Numbered from the stretch's first letter, positions 29,982 through 48,200 are shown. The stretch is DNA of 64,000 bases from Pagrus major (GCF_040436345.1 NC_133223.1:14103113-14167112); one strand, 5' to 3'. Notes: generated from the sequence alone by a model not told the origin. Numbers and translations are program-made.

Positions 29982-32900
29982 TCAAACAGGGCCAGGAGTG
30001 GTTTCCTCCGTTCTTTGCACTTCTGATTGGTTGTCCGCTGCCTTCTGCTGGGGGGAGTTGGACTGTGCTGTTTTGCTGGGTGATGCTGGTGAGGAGGGTT
30101 GTGGTGTTTCTGTTCTGTCACTGATCACCTCCTCAGCCTCCTCCTCCCTCTGCTGCACAGAAGAGAGGTACTGCTCCAACAGGCTGCAGTCTGCGCTGTC
30201 CACGCCATCAATACGAACAGGGCTCAGTGCTCGTACCGTCTTTAGAGAGTCTGCTGTCCCGCTGCTCAAGAAGCTGTCCTCCTGCGCTGCCTGCTGATCA
30301 CTTGTTGACTGGAAGCCGGAGTCTGGGAAAGACACGTCTGTACTGGGTGGGTTTGTCGTGCTGGATGCAACAGGCGGGGCGGCTGCACATAATCCGGGAG
30401 CTGAGATCTGAGGAGGGGCGGCAGCCCGAGTAATGCAGGCCAGCTGCTGCTCCACAGATTGTTTCCACTGCTGCATTGACTGGAGCTACGAGGAGACCAC
30501 AGGGAAAGTGTCAAACTAATTAGGCAGCATGTAAATCACTAAAAAAAAAAAAAAAAAAAGTCACTCCGACAATCTGAGCCATTTTTAACCATGCTAGCAG
30601 CCTAAGGAATGGCAATGTAAGTCTGTTGGGCTGGCAGTTGTCCCAATACTTGCTCCAAGTGTGCCATGAAACATTACAAAACTTACAGACATTCATGATC
30701 CTCAGAGGATAAATCTTAATATGGTTCATTTGACTTTTCTTCTAGCACCATCATGAGGTTGTGTGAATTTGAGTGAAAAGTCTCAACTATTGGGTGGATT
30801 GCCATGGAATTTGGTACCCACAAGTGTGCCCCCCTCTGGACTAACTGTAATAACTTATGATGTCCTAACATTTCCTCTAGCATCAAGGTCAGTTTTTAAA
30901 TTTTGTGTCATACTCTGCTTTCTGACGAAATACCGGCAAAACTTACATGTCCATGAGCCTCAGTTGTACATTGAGTTTAGTACTAATAAGCAAATGTAGC
31001 ATGCTCACCTAAGATGGTCATCATAGTAAAAAGATATTCCTGCTAAACATAAGCAAGTTGATATCGTCATTGTGGAGATATTGCCATGTTAGCATTTAGC
31101 TAAGTACAGCCTCACAGAGACTCATGCATGTCTGTAGACTCGTGTTTGGTGAGGGAGACCAACATTATACCCATAACTAATGACTGAGCTGTGGTGAATG
31201 TGTGGTAATGATAAATGACAACTTCTAACACTGACCTCTTTCCACAGAAACTTAACAGCTTCCTCCTGAACCAGCCTTTGTAACCTCTCTTCTTCATACT
31301 GCTGCTGCATCCTGCAAACAAATCCCATTTTAAACCATTAATATTTTGAATCTTTATAAATATCCACAACCATATGTAATACCCATTATCATATGATAGG
31401 TAAAATAGAAAACAACGCTGATGGTCATTGAGTTACCTGTCAAACCTTTCATTCAGGAAGAGTATGTGTTCTTGCATCCTGCGCAGACGTATCTCACTGC
31501 GCACCTCTCTGGCCATGGGGTGACAACAGCGTGTGTGCTGTCCCCTCCACCATGACTGTATTTTAACCGCTGCCTTGTCTGCTTCCATTAAAATTGGTTT
31601 ACTGGAACACATCCCAACTTCTTCCTGCTTGGGGGCTTCTTTCATCTCTGCTTTACCAGAGTCAGACAACGTTTCCAGATCATTTTGTGGTGTGCTAACT
31701 CTGACCTCCAGAGATCCAGCTGTTGTGGCTGCACCAGAAATAGCTTCCTCTTCAGGACCCCTCTCTTGCTTATCCACTGGGGGAGAATGATGTGTCTTGT
31801 TTGTGTTGTGCTTTTTGTGCTGTGCTGGCCGCTTTGGAGCCAGGGAATCGGGTTCAAATGTCTCTGTCTCGTCTTCACTGTCAGAGTGAGTTGCCTGTGG
31901 CTCCAGATCAGACATGAAGGGGAGAAAGGTGGATGCTGAGGAGAGCATACTGCCGTTGAGTTTGTCCTCATCTGTCTGCACATCCTCCAAATACATGTGC
32001 TCCTCTCCTGGCCTTGGGCTGCGAACAACCGGCAATGATGGGTGGGAGGAATCAGAGCTCATCCAGGTATTAAACTGCCTGACTGGCTCTGTGCAAAAGT
32101 AGACACACCAAACAGTTACAATTTTGAAAAAGAAAGCACTGCATCACAGCTACTTGTAGAGAGAAACAATAAAAACAAACACATGATGTCCGCTTGAACA
32201 GCCCCACAGAATGACGAAGCAGTCCTCTTACCCGTCTCCTGGACTGCCGGAGCAGTGGCTGGTGCAGATGCAGTGATTTTATTCACGTCTCTGGCTCCCC
32301 CCTGTGGACTTTGGCTCTCCACATCAAGTTGAGTTGGACGAGGAGGACTGTGACAGCCTCCTCGGGTCTCCTCTAACAGCTGTCTTTGGTGAAACCTGTG
32401 AGACAAAAATGTCAGTGCAAACATGAGGTCATTCAAGTAAATATGTTCCATGAGGAGGGATTTATGGCGAGGTTATCATGGCCTTGAAGTGAGTAAGGGA
32501 TGTTGTTTAAAATTCACACTCATACCTCTGCTTATTGAGGATCTTCTCAAGTTTGGCGTCTTCTGCCGTCTCCAGAGCTGGTGATGACGTCAGAGGGCAA
32601 ACAGTGGCCAGGTACTGAACCAGCTGAACATGCTGACCAGGTCGATATGAACGTCCTTTTCCTTGACTGTAGAGCCACTCTGCTTTGAGACTGTAATTAT
32701 GACAATAATACACGATAAATAAAATATTCAAACATTTGGAAAATATTCCTTTATTAATCTTGGCTCCAAACAGCACAGGAATGTACATACCCTTCTTTCT
32801 GTGACACCACATAACCATCAAGGACCTTCAGGCTCAGGCACCAACTCATGATATATGGTCGATAATCAAAACCTGGCAATGAGGGGGTCACCATAACACA

Positions 32901-33255
32901 AGGATTGCTCATAATAGAGAGCTGCTCCAGGTCGTGGAGAGGTGCCAAGTACGACGCCTATGAAATAATCAGAGGAAGGTCAGTCAATAATAATTAGCCT
33001 CTACATAACTTATATGGTGATAAGTGGTGCTTTATTAATTAGGGGGAAAGATAATTACTTCATTAAGATCTCTTATCTCATTTTCTGCCAGGGAGAGGAT
33101 GGATAAATGGGCAGGTAGGTGAGCAGGAACAGTGCGGAGTGTTGTAATGCTGTTCCCATGGAGCAAAAGTGTCTGCAAAAAGGACAGAAAGTTAAGGAAA
33201 GATACAGAAAAGAAAACCGACACTATAACTGTACAGTAGAGGTGGGAAATATATA

Positions 33256-33331
<76 letters not shown>

Positions 33332-35192
33332 ATTATGACATGAGAGTATGTATTGTCTTAGATTTTAGATAACGTTATATCGTGATATGGCGCAAGTACT
33401 GTTTTTCGTGGTTTTAAAAGGCTGCATTACAGTAAAGTGTTGACATTTTCTGAACTTAACAGACTTCTACTTGTTCTTATTGTGTTTACCCACTTAGTCA
33501 TTATATCCACATCACTGATGATTATTGATCAGAAATCTCATTGTGTTAATATTTTGCGAAAGTACCAAAAGTCACCCCTACAATATTGTTGCAATATTGA
33601 TATTAAAGTAGGGTCTATTTAGTCAAAGATATTGTGATGTTCAATTTTGTCGCCTATTCCTAACATTTATGAACTACTTTTGGGAAGATTTTTAAAAATA
33701 TGCCCAGCACTACTGCACTACTGTACCTCAGAGGCTCCAGAACTTACCTTTAATGCCACTAGTTTAGTCAGATCACCAATGGTAGATATGTTATTGTCAG
33801 ACAGATCCAGGTGTTGAAGGGACACGCAGTTGTTGAGTTGCTCAATGACCTGTTTCAAAGAGTGTACAGTCAGTTAAACATGCAACTATAAACACATGAA
33901 AACTGAATGGCTTCATCTTTGCAATGACATTCATGTGAATAAATGACTTTTTTGATGATTTACCTATTCTCTCCTCACCTTAATATTGTTCCCAGACAGG
34001 TTGAGCCATTCCAGATGTGGCAGATCTCTTAGCCCCTCGATGTATCCAATACTGTTGTTGGGAAGATTGAGGACTCTCAACTCTGTTAGCCGAGACACAC
34101 CCATCATTCTCACTAGACGGTTACTGGCTACAGAAAGCTAAAAGGGAAAAAGACAAAAGATTTATCTAAAGGAATGAAAAAGCACCAACACACTATGCTA
34201 TGATCCTGTAAGTAAAGGGTGAAAACTGAGCAAATTACCTGCTGAAGGCCTGGGCTCCTTTCCAGATGGTCCAGTTTCATGATGTGGTTACGGTCCAGGA
34301 TGAGAGTGTGTGTGTCATCGGAGCACATGAAACTAGGATCCAGCTTTTGCATACCCCGGGCTGAAAAATCCACCACAGGTCCTTGTAGGAGTAAAGACAG
34401 TGGAGATTAAACACACTGGAAAACTACAACAACTGTCATCACTATGGCTACATGACACACAAGATCTCAAAGCAGCCAAGCATACAAACAGTATAACGTC
34501 TCACTTGCAGTAAAGCCGGGGGCAGACACACTACTTATTTTACAGATTAAGTCCAGTTTGCTGTGATCAGAGTTATCTCGATTTACGCTGCTTGAGTCTT
34601 CAAATATTTGATGGAACATATGTGTTATAAACTGGGGTCATAGAGGGCATTCACCGGGCTAATAAATAATGGTACATAGTTGCATATTGGAAATGGCCAA
34701 CTTTGTGGATGGCCTGAGTAGCCACACACCGGTACTCAATGTTGTACTGTAGGTAGAGCTACTTCTGGGGAATAACACTTTAATATGTGCCCGGTGACAA
34801 AATCATTATGACATCCGAGAGAACAAAAGCTGACTATCAAATGAGGACTACAGAGGAAGAAATAAACAAAATAATGCCAAATGTATAAATACTTCTCTAC
34901 GATTTGCCTCTTCCTCTGCAGGACATTAACGCTACTCAAGATGAGCTGGTTTGGTGGGCTGACGCCAGTTAAGTAACACATGATGTTACGATCTCCATCC
35001 TCTGACACACTTTATGTGGGAGATGTTAGCTAACTGCAGTAATCTGGTGTGATGCAGGCAAGCTAACGTTAGCTGGTAACTAATACACACACTCGCTACC
35101 GTTAAGAAAAAATCACTCTGTCTGACAAAAAACAAACAAACACCGAGCCACTTACCAGCATTTGTATCAAATTGTAAATCTGATACACCCAT
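29982..35192 (-). CDS. cep97: Centrosomal protein of 97 kDa (760 codons)
   Basis: Eleven coding exons on the minus strand: 35192-35156, 34381-34239, 34137-33979, 33849-33748, 33172-33059, 32957-32791, 32690-32526, 32395-32232, 32088-31437, 31311-31236, 30485-29982. All junction phases match and no stop intervenes. Residues 40-200 contain leucine-rich repeats ([53 protein letters not shown]). The capping region follows ([40 protein letters not shown]). An IQ motif [12 protein letters not shown] lies near residue 526 and a glutamine-rich coiled coil follows ([17 protein letters not shown]). Cep97 caps centriole distal ends with CCP110 and restrains cilium formation; the IQ motif binds calmodulin in the family. 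The protein is somewhat shorter than the human one, mostly in the disordered tail. It is head to head with rpl24. Confidence 0.95.
30570..31145. repeat. Interspersed fish repeat in the last cep97 intron
   Basis: Contains the series TGATCCTCAGAGGATAAATC, GGATTGCCATGGAATTTGG, CAGCCTCAGTTGTACATTGAG, TTAGCATTTAGCTAAG and CAGCCTCACAGAGACT. I recognise this as a high-copy fish repeat of about 600 bases. Related copies lie at 23370-23780 and 62980-63345. A poly-A run at 30541-30559 lies just before it. Confidence 0.65.
33238..33665. mobile_element. Non-autonomous hAT-like element with an AT microsatellite
   Basis: Starts TAGAGGTGGGAAATATATACG and ends near GTCGCCTATTCCTA, imperfect inverted termini. 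The interior contains TATCGTGATATGGCGCAAGT, GGCTGCATTACAGTAAAGTG and ATATTGTTGCAATATTGATA, wording I know from a very abundant fish element. An (AT)n run at 33257-33330 lies at its left end. Confidence 0.65.
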
Positions 35193-35798
35193 CCTGTCGC
35201 CTCAGACAGCACCTACCGTTCGCTAACAACTTAGCTGCAGACTGTAGTGTGAAAGACAAGTAGCGCCTGCCGCTTGTCAAACCGCTAAGAAAGGAGGTTG
35301 TGGGAAATGTAGTTTAACCAGGCCGTCCCGCTCATTGAGGAGAGGCGCTTTGTGTCTTCAAAAGACTTCAATTCACGTCGTTTCCTATCACCAACCAGGT
35401 TGTAGTAAAAAGCTATGTAATAATGTTAGCGACAAAACGGCCAAGAAATTATGTTAGCTATTTTTGTATTTATAATATCCTCTATTTGCCTCTTTATTAT
35501 CCTATTATTTAGCCAGAAATTATTGCTTGGCCGCCTGCTGTTACGCTTGCTAGGCAACCGTCATATTGTGACATCATTATTGTGATGACTGTCCAAAGTA
35601 TTAATTAGATTAAAATACTTGTTTACTAAAGCAAAACTAATTTATACGCGTATGTTACCCATAAAGCATTAACAATAACGTTAACTGACCGAAAAATATT
35701 CAATGTTTATTAGTTGATAAATGTCGGGTTGTCGTCTACCAGTTCAGTTTCCGCATCCGTCATCTTTCTTTCCGGTTTTGTGCCCTCTCGTAGCCATC
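35193..35798. promoter_or_regulatory. Bidirectional promoter between cep97 and rpl24
   Basis: There are 606 bases between the two start codons. On the minus strand ACTACATTTCCCACAA (about 35300-35315) resembles the ZNF143/SBF element common in housekeeping promoters. Near rpl24 a CTTTCTTTCC tract at 35764-35773 fits a 5' terminal oligopyrimidine start, as expected of ribosomal protein genes. Confidence 0.65.
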
Positions 35799-39450
<3,652 letters not shown>

Positions 39451-39475
39451 ATCTGACTCACTGATTTTGGTTGTG

Positions 39476-39481
39476 AATAAA
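39476..39481 (+). terminator. Polyadenylation signal of rpl24
   Basis: AATAAA lies 26 bases after the stop codon, giving a very short 3' UTR typical of ribosomal protein mRNAs. Confidence 0.85.
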
Positions 39482-39509
39482 AAATTTTGGTTAACCCTGA
39501 TTTGTGTGA

Positions 39510-41090
39510 TTTTTGTCATTTGTAAACACAATATTGCAGCAAGATCAAAACCTTATCAAAGCCATGCCAACATACCTCGTAATCTTCCAACAGTGTGTTA
39601 ACCTGCATTTTCAGTTGTGGATTTTTTTAATTTTTTTTTTACTACTAAGAATAATCCTTTGGCGTCCACTGCACTATTTGGAACACCGATGCATAAAGAC
39701 TTCAGTAAAAAGGTGTGCTGACATGCAAAAAATATTGTTACTCTGAAAAGAGTGAGTCCTGAAGAAAAAGAAATGGAGTCAAAGATGGATGTTTTTGGTA
39801 TTTATTTATTTTAGTAAGAAATGCGCCTCTGATTAACGTGTTAGTATCAGTTTTTCATAAGATGAGCCAAAAGTTATGCTCAGCTGATGAATGTTAAACT
39901 GGGACTTGTTGCTCTGTTCTGCACAGTGTGAGCAGCAGAGGGAGATAAAGTTTGTCCTTTAACCAGCGCTGCCGTCATGTGGAAAAGTGAGATTAACTTT
40001 GTTTATAGAGAACACAGTGGCTCACATCTATCATGTAACAGTCACATGAAGCCGCTCAAAGCCTCCTACATTACTCTTTGACTTTCAAAATTGACATTAC
40101 AATTGGTGTTGAATCTACACCTCAAGTATGTTCAGCACCAGACATTAAATATACTTTAGGGCTGCAACAAATGACTATTTTCTCACTTAAATGTTAAGCT
40201 TACAGAAGAAAGAAATAGTGAAAAATGACCACCTGAGATGCTTCTATGTATTATCAGCAGTTTAAAATCGAAAGACATTCACTTCACTGGTGGATAAAGA
40301 TAGAAGACAGCACATGATCTCTCCAAATCAGGAAGTGGAAGAAGTTAATGTTTGGTATTTTTGCCTGAAAATGTACTTTTAAATATTAAATCAAAGTTGT
40401 TGGCAATGATGCTTTTGTCAGTTGATGAAAGGGGCACTCCAGTGATTTACTGTCACACAGTGGTAGAGTAGGACATGTGAGAGACAATATTAGATAATGG
40501 ATGATAATAGAAACAATAGAGGTACCAGAGGCCAGGACGTCCTCACTGTTTGTCTGGGTCAAGCTACAAAAACACTGGATCCTACAATTTCAAAATCACA
40601 TCTGAATACTTTTTCTAAGGACACTCCATGCCTGTCAACACAGACTAAAAACATCACCTTCATTTTCAGCTTGACTCGTCATGACCAACAGTAACCCAGT
40701 GGCCAGAGTGAGCTTTTGTTCATGAAGTCGGTCAATTAAGAGAACTGTTTTCAATTCAGGGATCCTAATACAGAAGCTCTGAGAGGCAAGTGAAAAAACA
40801 ATTAAGGAACTGAAAAAAACATTTTTAACATGTCACAAACACAGGAGAGAAACAGTTTAGATTAGCTTTAGACCAGCCGGATGTGTATTTTAAAATTTCC
40901 TCTCTGGGCCTCCGTATAGAACCAGTTCACATCTTCACAATACAACAGGTGCTTGGCCCGTGGTCCACCTTTAACTTTCAGTTTTGGCCTTACGAGAGAA
41001 AAGTTTGGACACCCCTGCTCTAGCATCTGTAGCTTCAGTGACTTTGTGTTTGTAGACTGAGATGTTCATACTTGAATCAGCTGTGGGTGT
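39510..41090. other. Intergenic region between convergent rpl24 and mpc2, with repeat fragments
   Basis: No gene was seen. About 40157-40290 begins TTTAGGGCTGCAACAAATGAC, an end of the common GGCTGCAAC-type inverted-repeat element. About 41001-41021 ends in AGTTTGGACACCCCTGCTCTAG, the complement of a hAT-type terminus (CAGGGGTGTCCAAACT). Confidence 0.45.
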
Positions 41091-41097
41091 TAAACGG

Positions 41098-41904
41098 TTT
41101 ATTAGCAATACATTGCCATTACATAGCCACAGAGCCATTATGATGAACCTTCAAAGTGCCATTTGTTCAAACAGTCAGCAGATCAAGAAATCTTTAAAAG
41201 TGATGACACCAATTATTGCTTAAATAGTCTGGGGATTATAATGTAATAATTATAGTGGGAACAAGTCAAAGAAAGCACTATTCTTACACAGGAAAAATAT
41301 AAAACACCTTCTAAGAACAGCTTTGGATAATAAACAGCTGTTAGCATGTCAGGAACAGTGTTCGCTAGTCAACTCTGTGCTAACAATCAATAAAAAGGTG
41401 CACAGGTTAAACATGTGGTATTTGTGTTAAAATAACAGCATCTTTCTTTACACTTTTGACAACAAGAGACATTTTTAATGAAGTGATTCATAAATTATGA
41501 TTTGTTCGCACACACATTAAAAGACTTAAAGCCATGAAGATGGAAGGAATCATTACATGGTAATCAATTATGATTTAATAAGCACTGAGGTACAGATGCT
41601 GTGACTGAGACCATGTTATAAATAAGTTAAATGTGATGACATCCTTCTTAATTTAATTTGGAAACATTCCTTAAACGTTTGTTCCATCACACTTCCAAGA
41701 GATACATTTTTTTGTTTTTGGAAATTATTACATGAGGTACTGATTGCTACACCTGATCGATGATGATGTAAAAAGCAAAACTCCTCTACGTCATTAGATA
41801 TAAAGCATGAACTTAAATTAAAAAATGTACAATCACACAACTTGTCGAACAAGTAGTACTTGTGCGTTGATGACCACAATTCTCGTGTGTGTGTTGTGTA
41901 TGTC

Positions 41905-41950
<46 letters not shown>

Positions 41951-42209
41951 CGCACGTTGACAACAGTTAAAAAACGTTCTCTCATTATTTATTTTCTTGT
42001 TTGTACCCTGAGGAAATTTGAAACTTAAGAAAAAGTGCACGTTTCCAACAGGGACGACAGGCTTAATGTGGTGGTAATAACGGTTATGGCATGGATGTTA
42101 TGGAGACAACATGGGATGATGTGGAGATGATGATAAGGGGCAGGTTGGTGCCCGGTGTGTAGTCTCCTTTTCAGTCCACTGCAGTGGAGCGTTGGCAACA
42201 GGAAAGCTC
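41098..42209 (-). other. Candidate 3' UTR of mpc2
   Basis: This follows the mpc2 stop on the minus strand and ends at an AATAAA (complement 41098-41103). It contains a (GT)n microsatellite. The end site is a prediction from the signal only. Confidence 0.45.
41907..41946. repeat. (GT)n microsatellite in the mpc2 3' UTR
   Basis: About 20 uninterrupted GT dinucleotides, flanked by impure GT repeats from 41885. Confidence 0.95.
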
Positions 42210-45200
42210 TCAGGACTCTGCAGCCTCCAAAGCCTTTGCCTTCAGATCCTGATTGTGCCTATAAGGAAAGAAAAAAATAAAGTGTTTTTAAGATTTAAAA
42301 TTTAAACAAAATGCATTTTATTTGCTGTCCTAATCACAGTGGATAGAGACACATGTTAGCTGTCACAACATCTTCATCATTTCTTTATTAAGGTTAACCA
42401 GCTGCTGTGTACACTATTTTGCCCCGAGTTTAATCTCTCAGGCTAAATACAGGTTGTTCTACATTACAAGTCCGCTCCAATACCAACACTTCAAGTATCT
42501 GTGATTAGTCCAGTGCCCAAGTGCCTGTTCAGATTGTTACCATGTGGAATTTTATCAGAGCTCATTGGGACATTATTTATAGAGAAGTCCTGTCACTGAT
42601 GCAAATACAAACACTGCATGACACAATCAAGCTCAGGTGATCTGCTGAAACAAATAAGAAGGACTGCACAGTGTCAATGTCCAATCAGATGATAGAAAAA
42701 AAACATTCACATTCAGAAACTGAGTTATATTGAGTTGAGTTAAAATCGAGCACACTGTATCTATCTGGAACATTAACCTCAAATTTGTACCAGCGAAAAC
42801 TCTGCTGGTGTGGAGCAGTAGATGGTGGTGAATCGTGGGACATGTGGAGCTCTGAATACAGCTTTGAAGTATTTTAAAAATAGTTTTTATGATTTGGTTC
42901 AGATTTGTTGTTTTTCTCACTTTGATACATTTTTCTATATTATGCTCATTAGGGTTTTATTTTATGCACAGCCCTTTGAGAACTACGTTGTGATGTTGGG
43001 CTATAGTAAACTTTGACTTGACAGGTGTGTTTTGTGTACTGTGTTGGTACTTTTCCAACTTGCCTACTGCCAGCCATTGTGTGAATTTGCACTTGCGTGC
43101 TAAAGACCACAAGTGTAAATATTGAGACAGAGCCTCTAAGTGAAGGTTGTTGGGCTGCAGACACAACTCCATACTAAGTAAAACGCTGTCACCTCTTCTG
43201 CACGTTTTCATTTAATCTATATTTCCAATTTCAGTTCATCTTCTGCTGCTACAGTGTTCTTTACAGTGACAAATGAAAATACAACATTTTCTATCAGGCT
43301 TCTACCAGGCAAGGTTGTCATTTAAAGAAGTTGACACATAAACAATGCAGACATTTGCACAGAATTTCTGTAGGATCACAGAAAGCATGATAATCTCATT
43401 TCATCATGACTTGTTTTTTTGCTAGATTGAGAAACATTTAGTTGCCAGTTTATTAGGTACACACAAGAAAAGTAAAGTAGAGCTGCACTGATTAGTGAAA
43501 TAATAAATTAGTTTGACATAAAAAAAAACCTTAACTATTTTGATAATCGAATAATTATAGTAAAAGTAATTTTTCATGCAGAAATGGCTGGTTTTTTTTG
43601 CATTATATCATATTAAACTGGATATTTTAGGGTTTTCCACTGACAAAACAAGACATCATTTTGGACTGAAAAAATTGGATGGAAATTATTTACTATTTTC
43701 TGACATTTTATATACCAAACAATTGATCGATCTAGAAAATGTGTTTGAACTGAAGAACAGTTGATGCAGCCGTCTCCACGACTACAGTTTGGTCCAACAA
43801 GGATCATGTTCATTCATTCATTCACTCACTGCGAGTTTATTTGTCTCCTATGTGGCGTTGTTTCATTTTTCCAGGTCTTCACAGTCATTCACTGACTTTT
43901 AGTCTTTATGGCGAATGTTTCAACACATTTCAATGAGTTCAGTCAATTATTGACACAAAGCACATGTGAAACCTACTGTATGTTACACATTTACCAAAAC
44001 TCTTACTATATCAGCTGTAGTGCACTTAGCCAAACATAAACCTGCTGCCATGAGTTATAATCAGTAATGAATAAGGAACACATTGTCAACAGAAAACTTC
44101 TGAGCACTTATCTTGCATTATTTAGTTCCTCCAGGATTTCACAGGCTCTTTCTGGGATTTTTGCCGATTTTCTATAAAATTGCAATGCATGTCGCACTGT
44201 TTTAAAGCGTTTTTTTTGGGGGGGGCAGTGAAAATTGCAAAAGTAGTTTATATTGTTTTCAATAAATAAAACACAAACACGCTCTCCATCTCTGATTTCA
44301 TTACACAGCCAACTTGGTGTTTTGAATAATCCTTCCACACCATGTTTAAACATAATATTTTAGATGTTTTATTCCTAAACTATTTTCTTTATCACACAAA
44401 GTCTGTCACACAAACTGCTGAGCACACCTCTATCACTTACTGATTTATACTGCACTAACATTACACCTAACCATTTCACAGTCACTTTTGTGAGATGTTG
44501 TGTGTCGTGTCTGCATCTTCACAACCAAAAACAAGGAAATGAGTTTGGTGACGTACATGTATGGCTCACTTTTTGCATGGGTGACTGCTATGATTGGTTA
44601 AAGAAGTCCAAATTTGCAGTAGAGTTGTGGTGATTGAATAAAATTGCAAGGTCGTGCAGAATTCAAAGGGATTGGTTAAATGTACATTAATTGTTGCATT
44701 CGCAACTTCCTGTCAGGACCGATTATTAATCCTGATCATTAAAATGTTTCTAACAGAGATAATTAGGTGAAGTAATTCAACTGTAAATGAAGCACAGACC
44801 TCCAGATCCTGTAGAGCTGGGAGCCTCCTGCGCTGCCAAGGAAGAAGTTGACCAAAAACAGGTTCCAGTTCTTCGGGATGATGACCAACGAGTATCTGGA
44901 CCAGATCAGGCCTGGTGGAGGAAGGACGACAGTGAGAGCGAAGGTTATGCACACTAATGGTGAACCAACTGTTGCTTGTGAGAACAGAGTCTATGTTTTG
45001 GCAAAAGAGTAACAGATAAGACTTGTTTGAGGAAACAATGTTGCAAAAGCAAATTACTCAGGCAACCTTTAGCACAGATTGGTCAGATTCTCTCTGAGCA
45101 CTGGACTGATAGACAGACAATCCAGTGACACAATTCATGGCCACAGCGTCTAAAACATTAAACCAACATGTCTGAAGATGTCTGATGTCATTTACTTGAT

Positions 45201-48200
45201 AATTAATAATAAAAGAGGTAACAGAAACATAATATTTTCCCCACATTAATCCTTATTTTACATCAGATTAAATACATGTATGTTAAAGGCATTATGCCAA
45301 TCAGTAGCTTAATGATCTTCAAATAGAGCTCACATTGAAATGTATTTCCCCTCATCTTACCTGTGGCTGTCAGTACTGCAGACTGGGACACACTGAGTTT
45401 ATCTGCTGGTCGAGTCATATCAGCCAAACCAGCTCCAACCAGACCCTGCAGAGGAGAAGAGATCCATCAAACCAGGTATGGATTTTCACTGTATTTACTA
45501 CATGCTAACAGATCTATTTGAATTGATAAGACGATGATTACACAATAATGACAGGTTAAGCCCTTTGTGTCTATACCAATGGTTCCCAACCTCAGTGTTG
45601 GTACCCCCAAAAGGGATAGCAAGATAATCAACAGCACAGGAAGAGAAAAACACATATCTGCTCCACAAATTTGTGTTTTTTTTTAAAAAAAAAACCTTTT
45701 ATCTCATATTTGCTTTTTGTGAACTGCTGGCTATTTTTTTTTTTTCACGCCTGTAAAAAGTGTTAGAAGGAAGCCTCATGCATTGCAGATTAAACTGGCT
45801 GCTACGCACAGACATAAGCATCATGTGACAAGGGGGTTGCACTTAGACAAAGTTTTGTTTTAAAGGTTTGAAAGATATATGGTATAAGTATCCTTACACA
45901 CATTACACATGTTAAACTGTGAGAAAATACTTACCCATTTAAACATGGGGGCCCAGAAGAAAACTGTTTTTGGACCTGAAATTAAAAGAAAAGGGAAACG
46001 TGAAATTTTACTGTATGTATATTTGGTATAAATTCACAGTTTTGTTTCTCTGAGGTCACTAAGGTGCCTGCTGCGATTTTCTAATAGGTGCAAAAATGAA
46101 ACCCAAGTCCTTACAGTCAAGCTTGAGTATCTGTGTAATGTATTTACACAGCGTATTTTTAATACCATTTTTTCCTTTTTAAACAGCTGTTTGCAGGATG
46201 CAGATCGATGAGGCAATGTCTCTATTTGTAGAAATAGATGTAGGATAAATAACTGTAATATGACGATGGAGAGACAAAGTCAACGTTGTTTTAGTTACAT
46301 TACTTTTCGAACACCTGGGATACATTTAATCCTAACATAGCCGACAGATTCAGTTGTTCGATAATAATAATTTGGTTGAGCTGAAGATAAGGTCATCAAG
46401 ATTTTTCAGTGATGTTTTGTTTTCATAAAAACAAGTAAACAGGAAGATGTAGCATGGTAGCAAGGCCAACATTAAAGTTGTCCTGCTGCTGTCTGATATA
46501 TCTATTTGCCAGTATTGGCCTATCACAGATATAATCAGTATCAGTGTATATGTTGTTCTATATGAGCTGATATTAAAACTGTCTAAATTATAATGCAGAA
46601 AAAGATGTTTGGGATAATCTATAATTATTAAATTCCCAGCAAGTTTACCATTTTAGTGCACTGATGTCATTTTAGACAATGAAGTTTATTGTTAAACTGT
46701 AACATATCTTTGTCGTAAGTGTTTGATAACCACATTTGAAGGATCATTGCAAAAAAAAGTGTACATATTGGCCTATATTTATATATAAAATCAATACTGG
46801 GATTTTTTACTTCCCAATATAGGTATTGGCCCCAAAAATCAAGGTATTGATTGGGCTCTATACAGAAGTATCTGCTGCCGTACCACCAGACTACACAGCA
46901 GATTCTTCTCTAAGGCTGTGACAGCCCAATTCATCATCACCATTATTATGTTATTATCGTGGGAATCCAAGCTGGTGAGAGACATTAAGAATAACTATTT
47001 ACAAAATTCCACTCTTCTTATTGGTGGTCATATAAAGGCATCAGTGTTGAATTGAGACGGTTTCATGACCGGTTAAAAGTTTCTTTCAGTATGTTTGGTA
47101 AAATATAACATGATAATGGTGTCAGTAAGATGTGGGTCACTTTCTTTTTTTTTAATGGTGATACCTTTAAACTCCTCTCTAATGTGACCTTCACACTATA
47201 GTAAAGAATACCGGCTTTAGGACAACAAAATGTTGCATGGCAATAACACACAATATCATCAGGGGGATAACATACCACCGAACATCAATAAACAGGCCCA
47301 GCTCTTGAAAACTATGATATATTTTATGGTTCACGTATGTTACACCAGTTGATCTGATAAACGTGGTTTGATTTCATTGAGATGGTTCATCTTCATACCG
47401 GGCTTTTGTAACCTGCTGCACAATCAGATGTAAAACCAGACAATCAAGCTTGAGTATCTGTGTAACAGAGACTTGAAAACCTCAGTGCGTCCAAGTGACT
47501 GGAAGAAGACTCACCTAAACTTAATTAGCTGTAGCACAGGGACATAAAACATGCAGGGCCATAAAAAGCTGCTGGTCTTGCCTCACCTCACCTCGCCTCA
47601 GGCTAAACACAAAGTAGGACTTCTGTCGCTGCAAATCACCATTGAGGGAGTTGGCTTGAGTCGCCGCCCCTTCATACCTGCTTAGAAAGCTGTCCTTGAC
47701 ATCGAGAGCTAGAGTACCCTTACTGAGACAAAACAAAGGACAGAGTGTCCCAAGAGACGCCAGCGACTCCTTAATCTCATGCCCTCTAGTTAATATCAGT
47801 GTCAACGAAAGCTGAATGTGTGCTCACTGAGCAGGAGAAACACGTCGAAGGTGCTGCTGAAGAACCATTCAGCCTAATGCGATAAATCCTATTCTGTGTT
47901 GCTGTTAAATTGTGTTAGACTGGGAAGTGTTTCTACTAAATTTAGTCTGCCCTCATTTTTATCAGTGGGTTGACAAAATATGTCTTCACGAAGGTAGGCT
48001 GTTGAATAACACTGTGCTTAACTGAACTTGTACTGTAGCTGGTAATGGCAAAACTTCAACGTTGTATTACAACATTTAGACAGTTAGGAACGCTATACAT
48101 CATAATTACAGCTTGTACAGTAAGTCGGATACGGCGAAAATTCTTCAGGAGCAATTTTTGATGATCGATTGCTCGTTTTTCATCATTAAATCAAGCAAAA

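Noticed and set aside
31642-32028. 128-codon minus-strand frame inside the large cep97 exon
   Set aside because: A different frame from the phase that joins correctly to neighbouring exons; no conserved motif.
47521-47805. 94-codon minus-strand frame in mpc2 intron 1
   Set aside because: No recognisable domain, no splice signals fitting mpc2, and low-complexity CCTCACCTCACC content.
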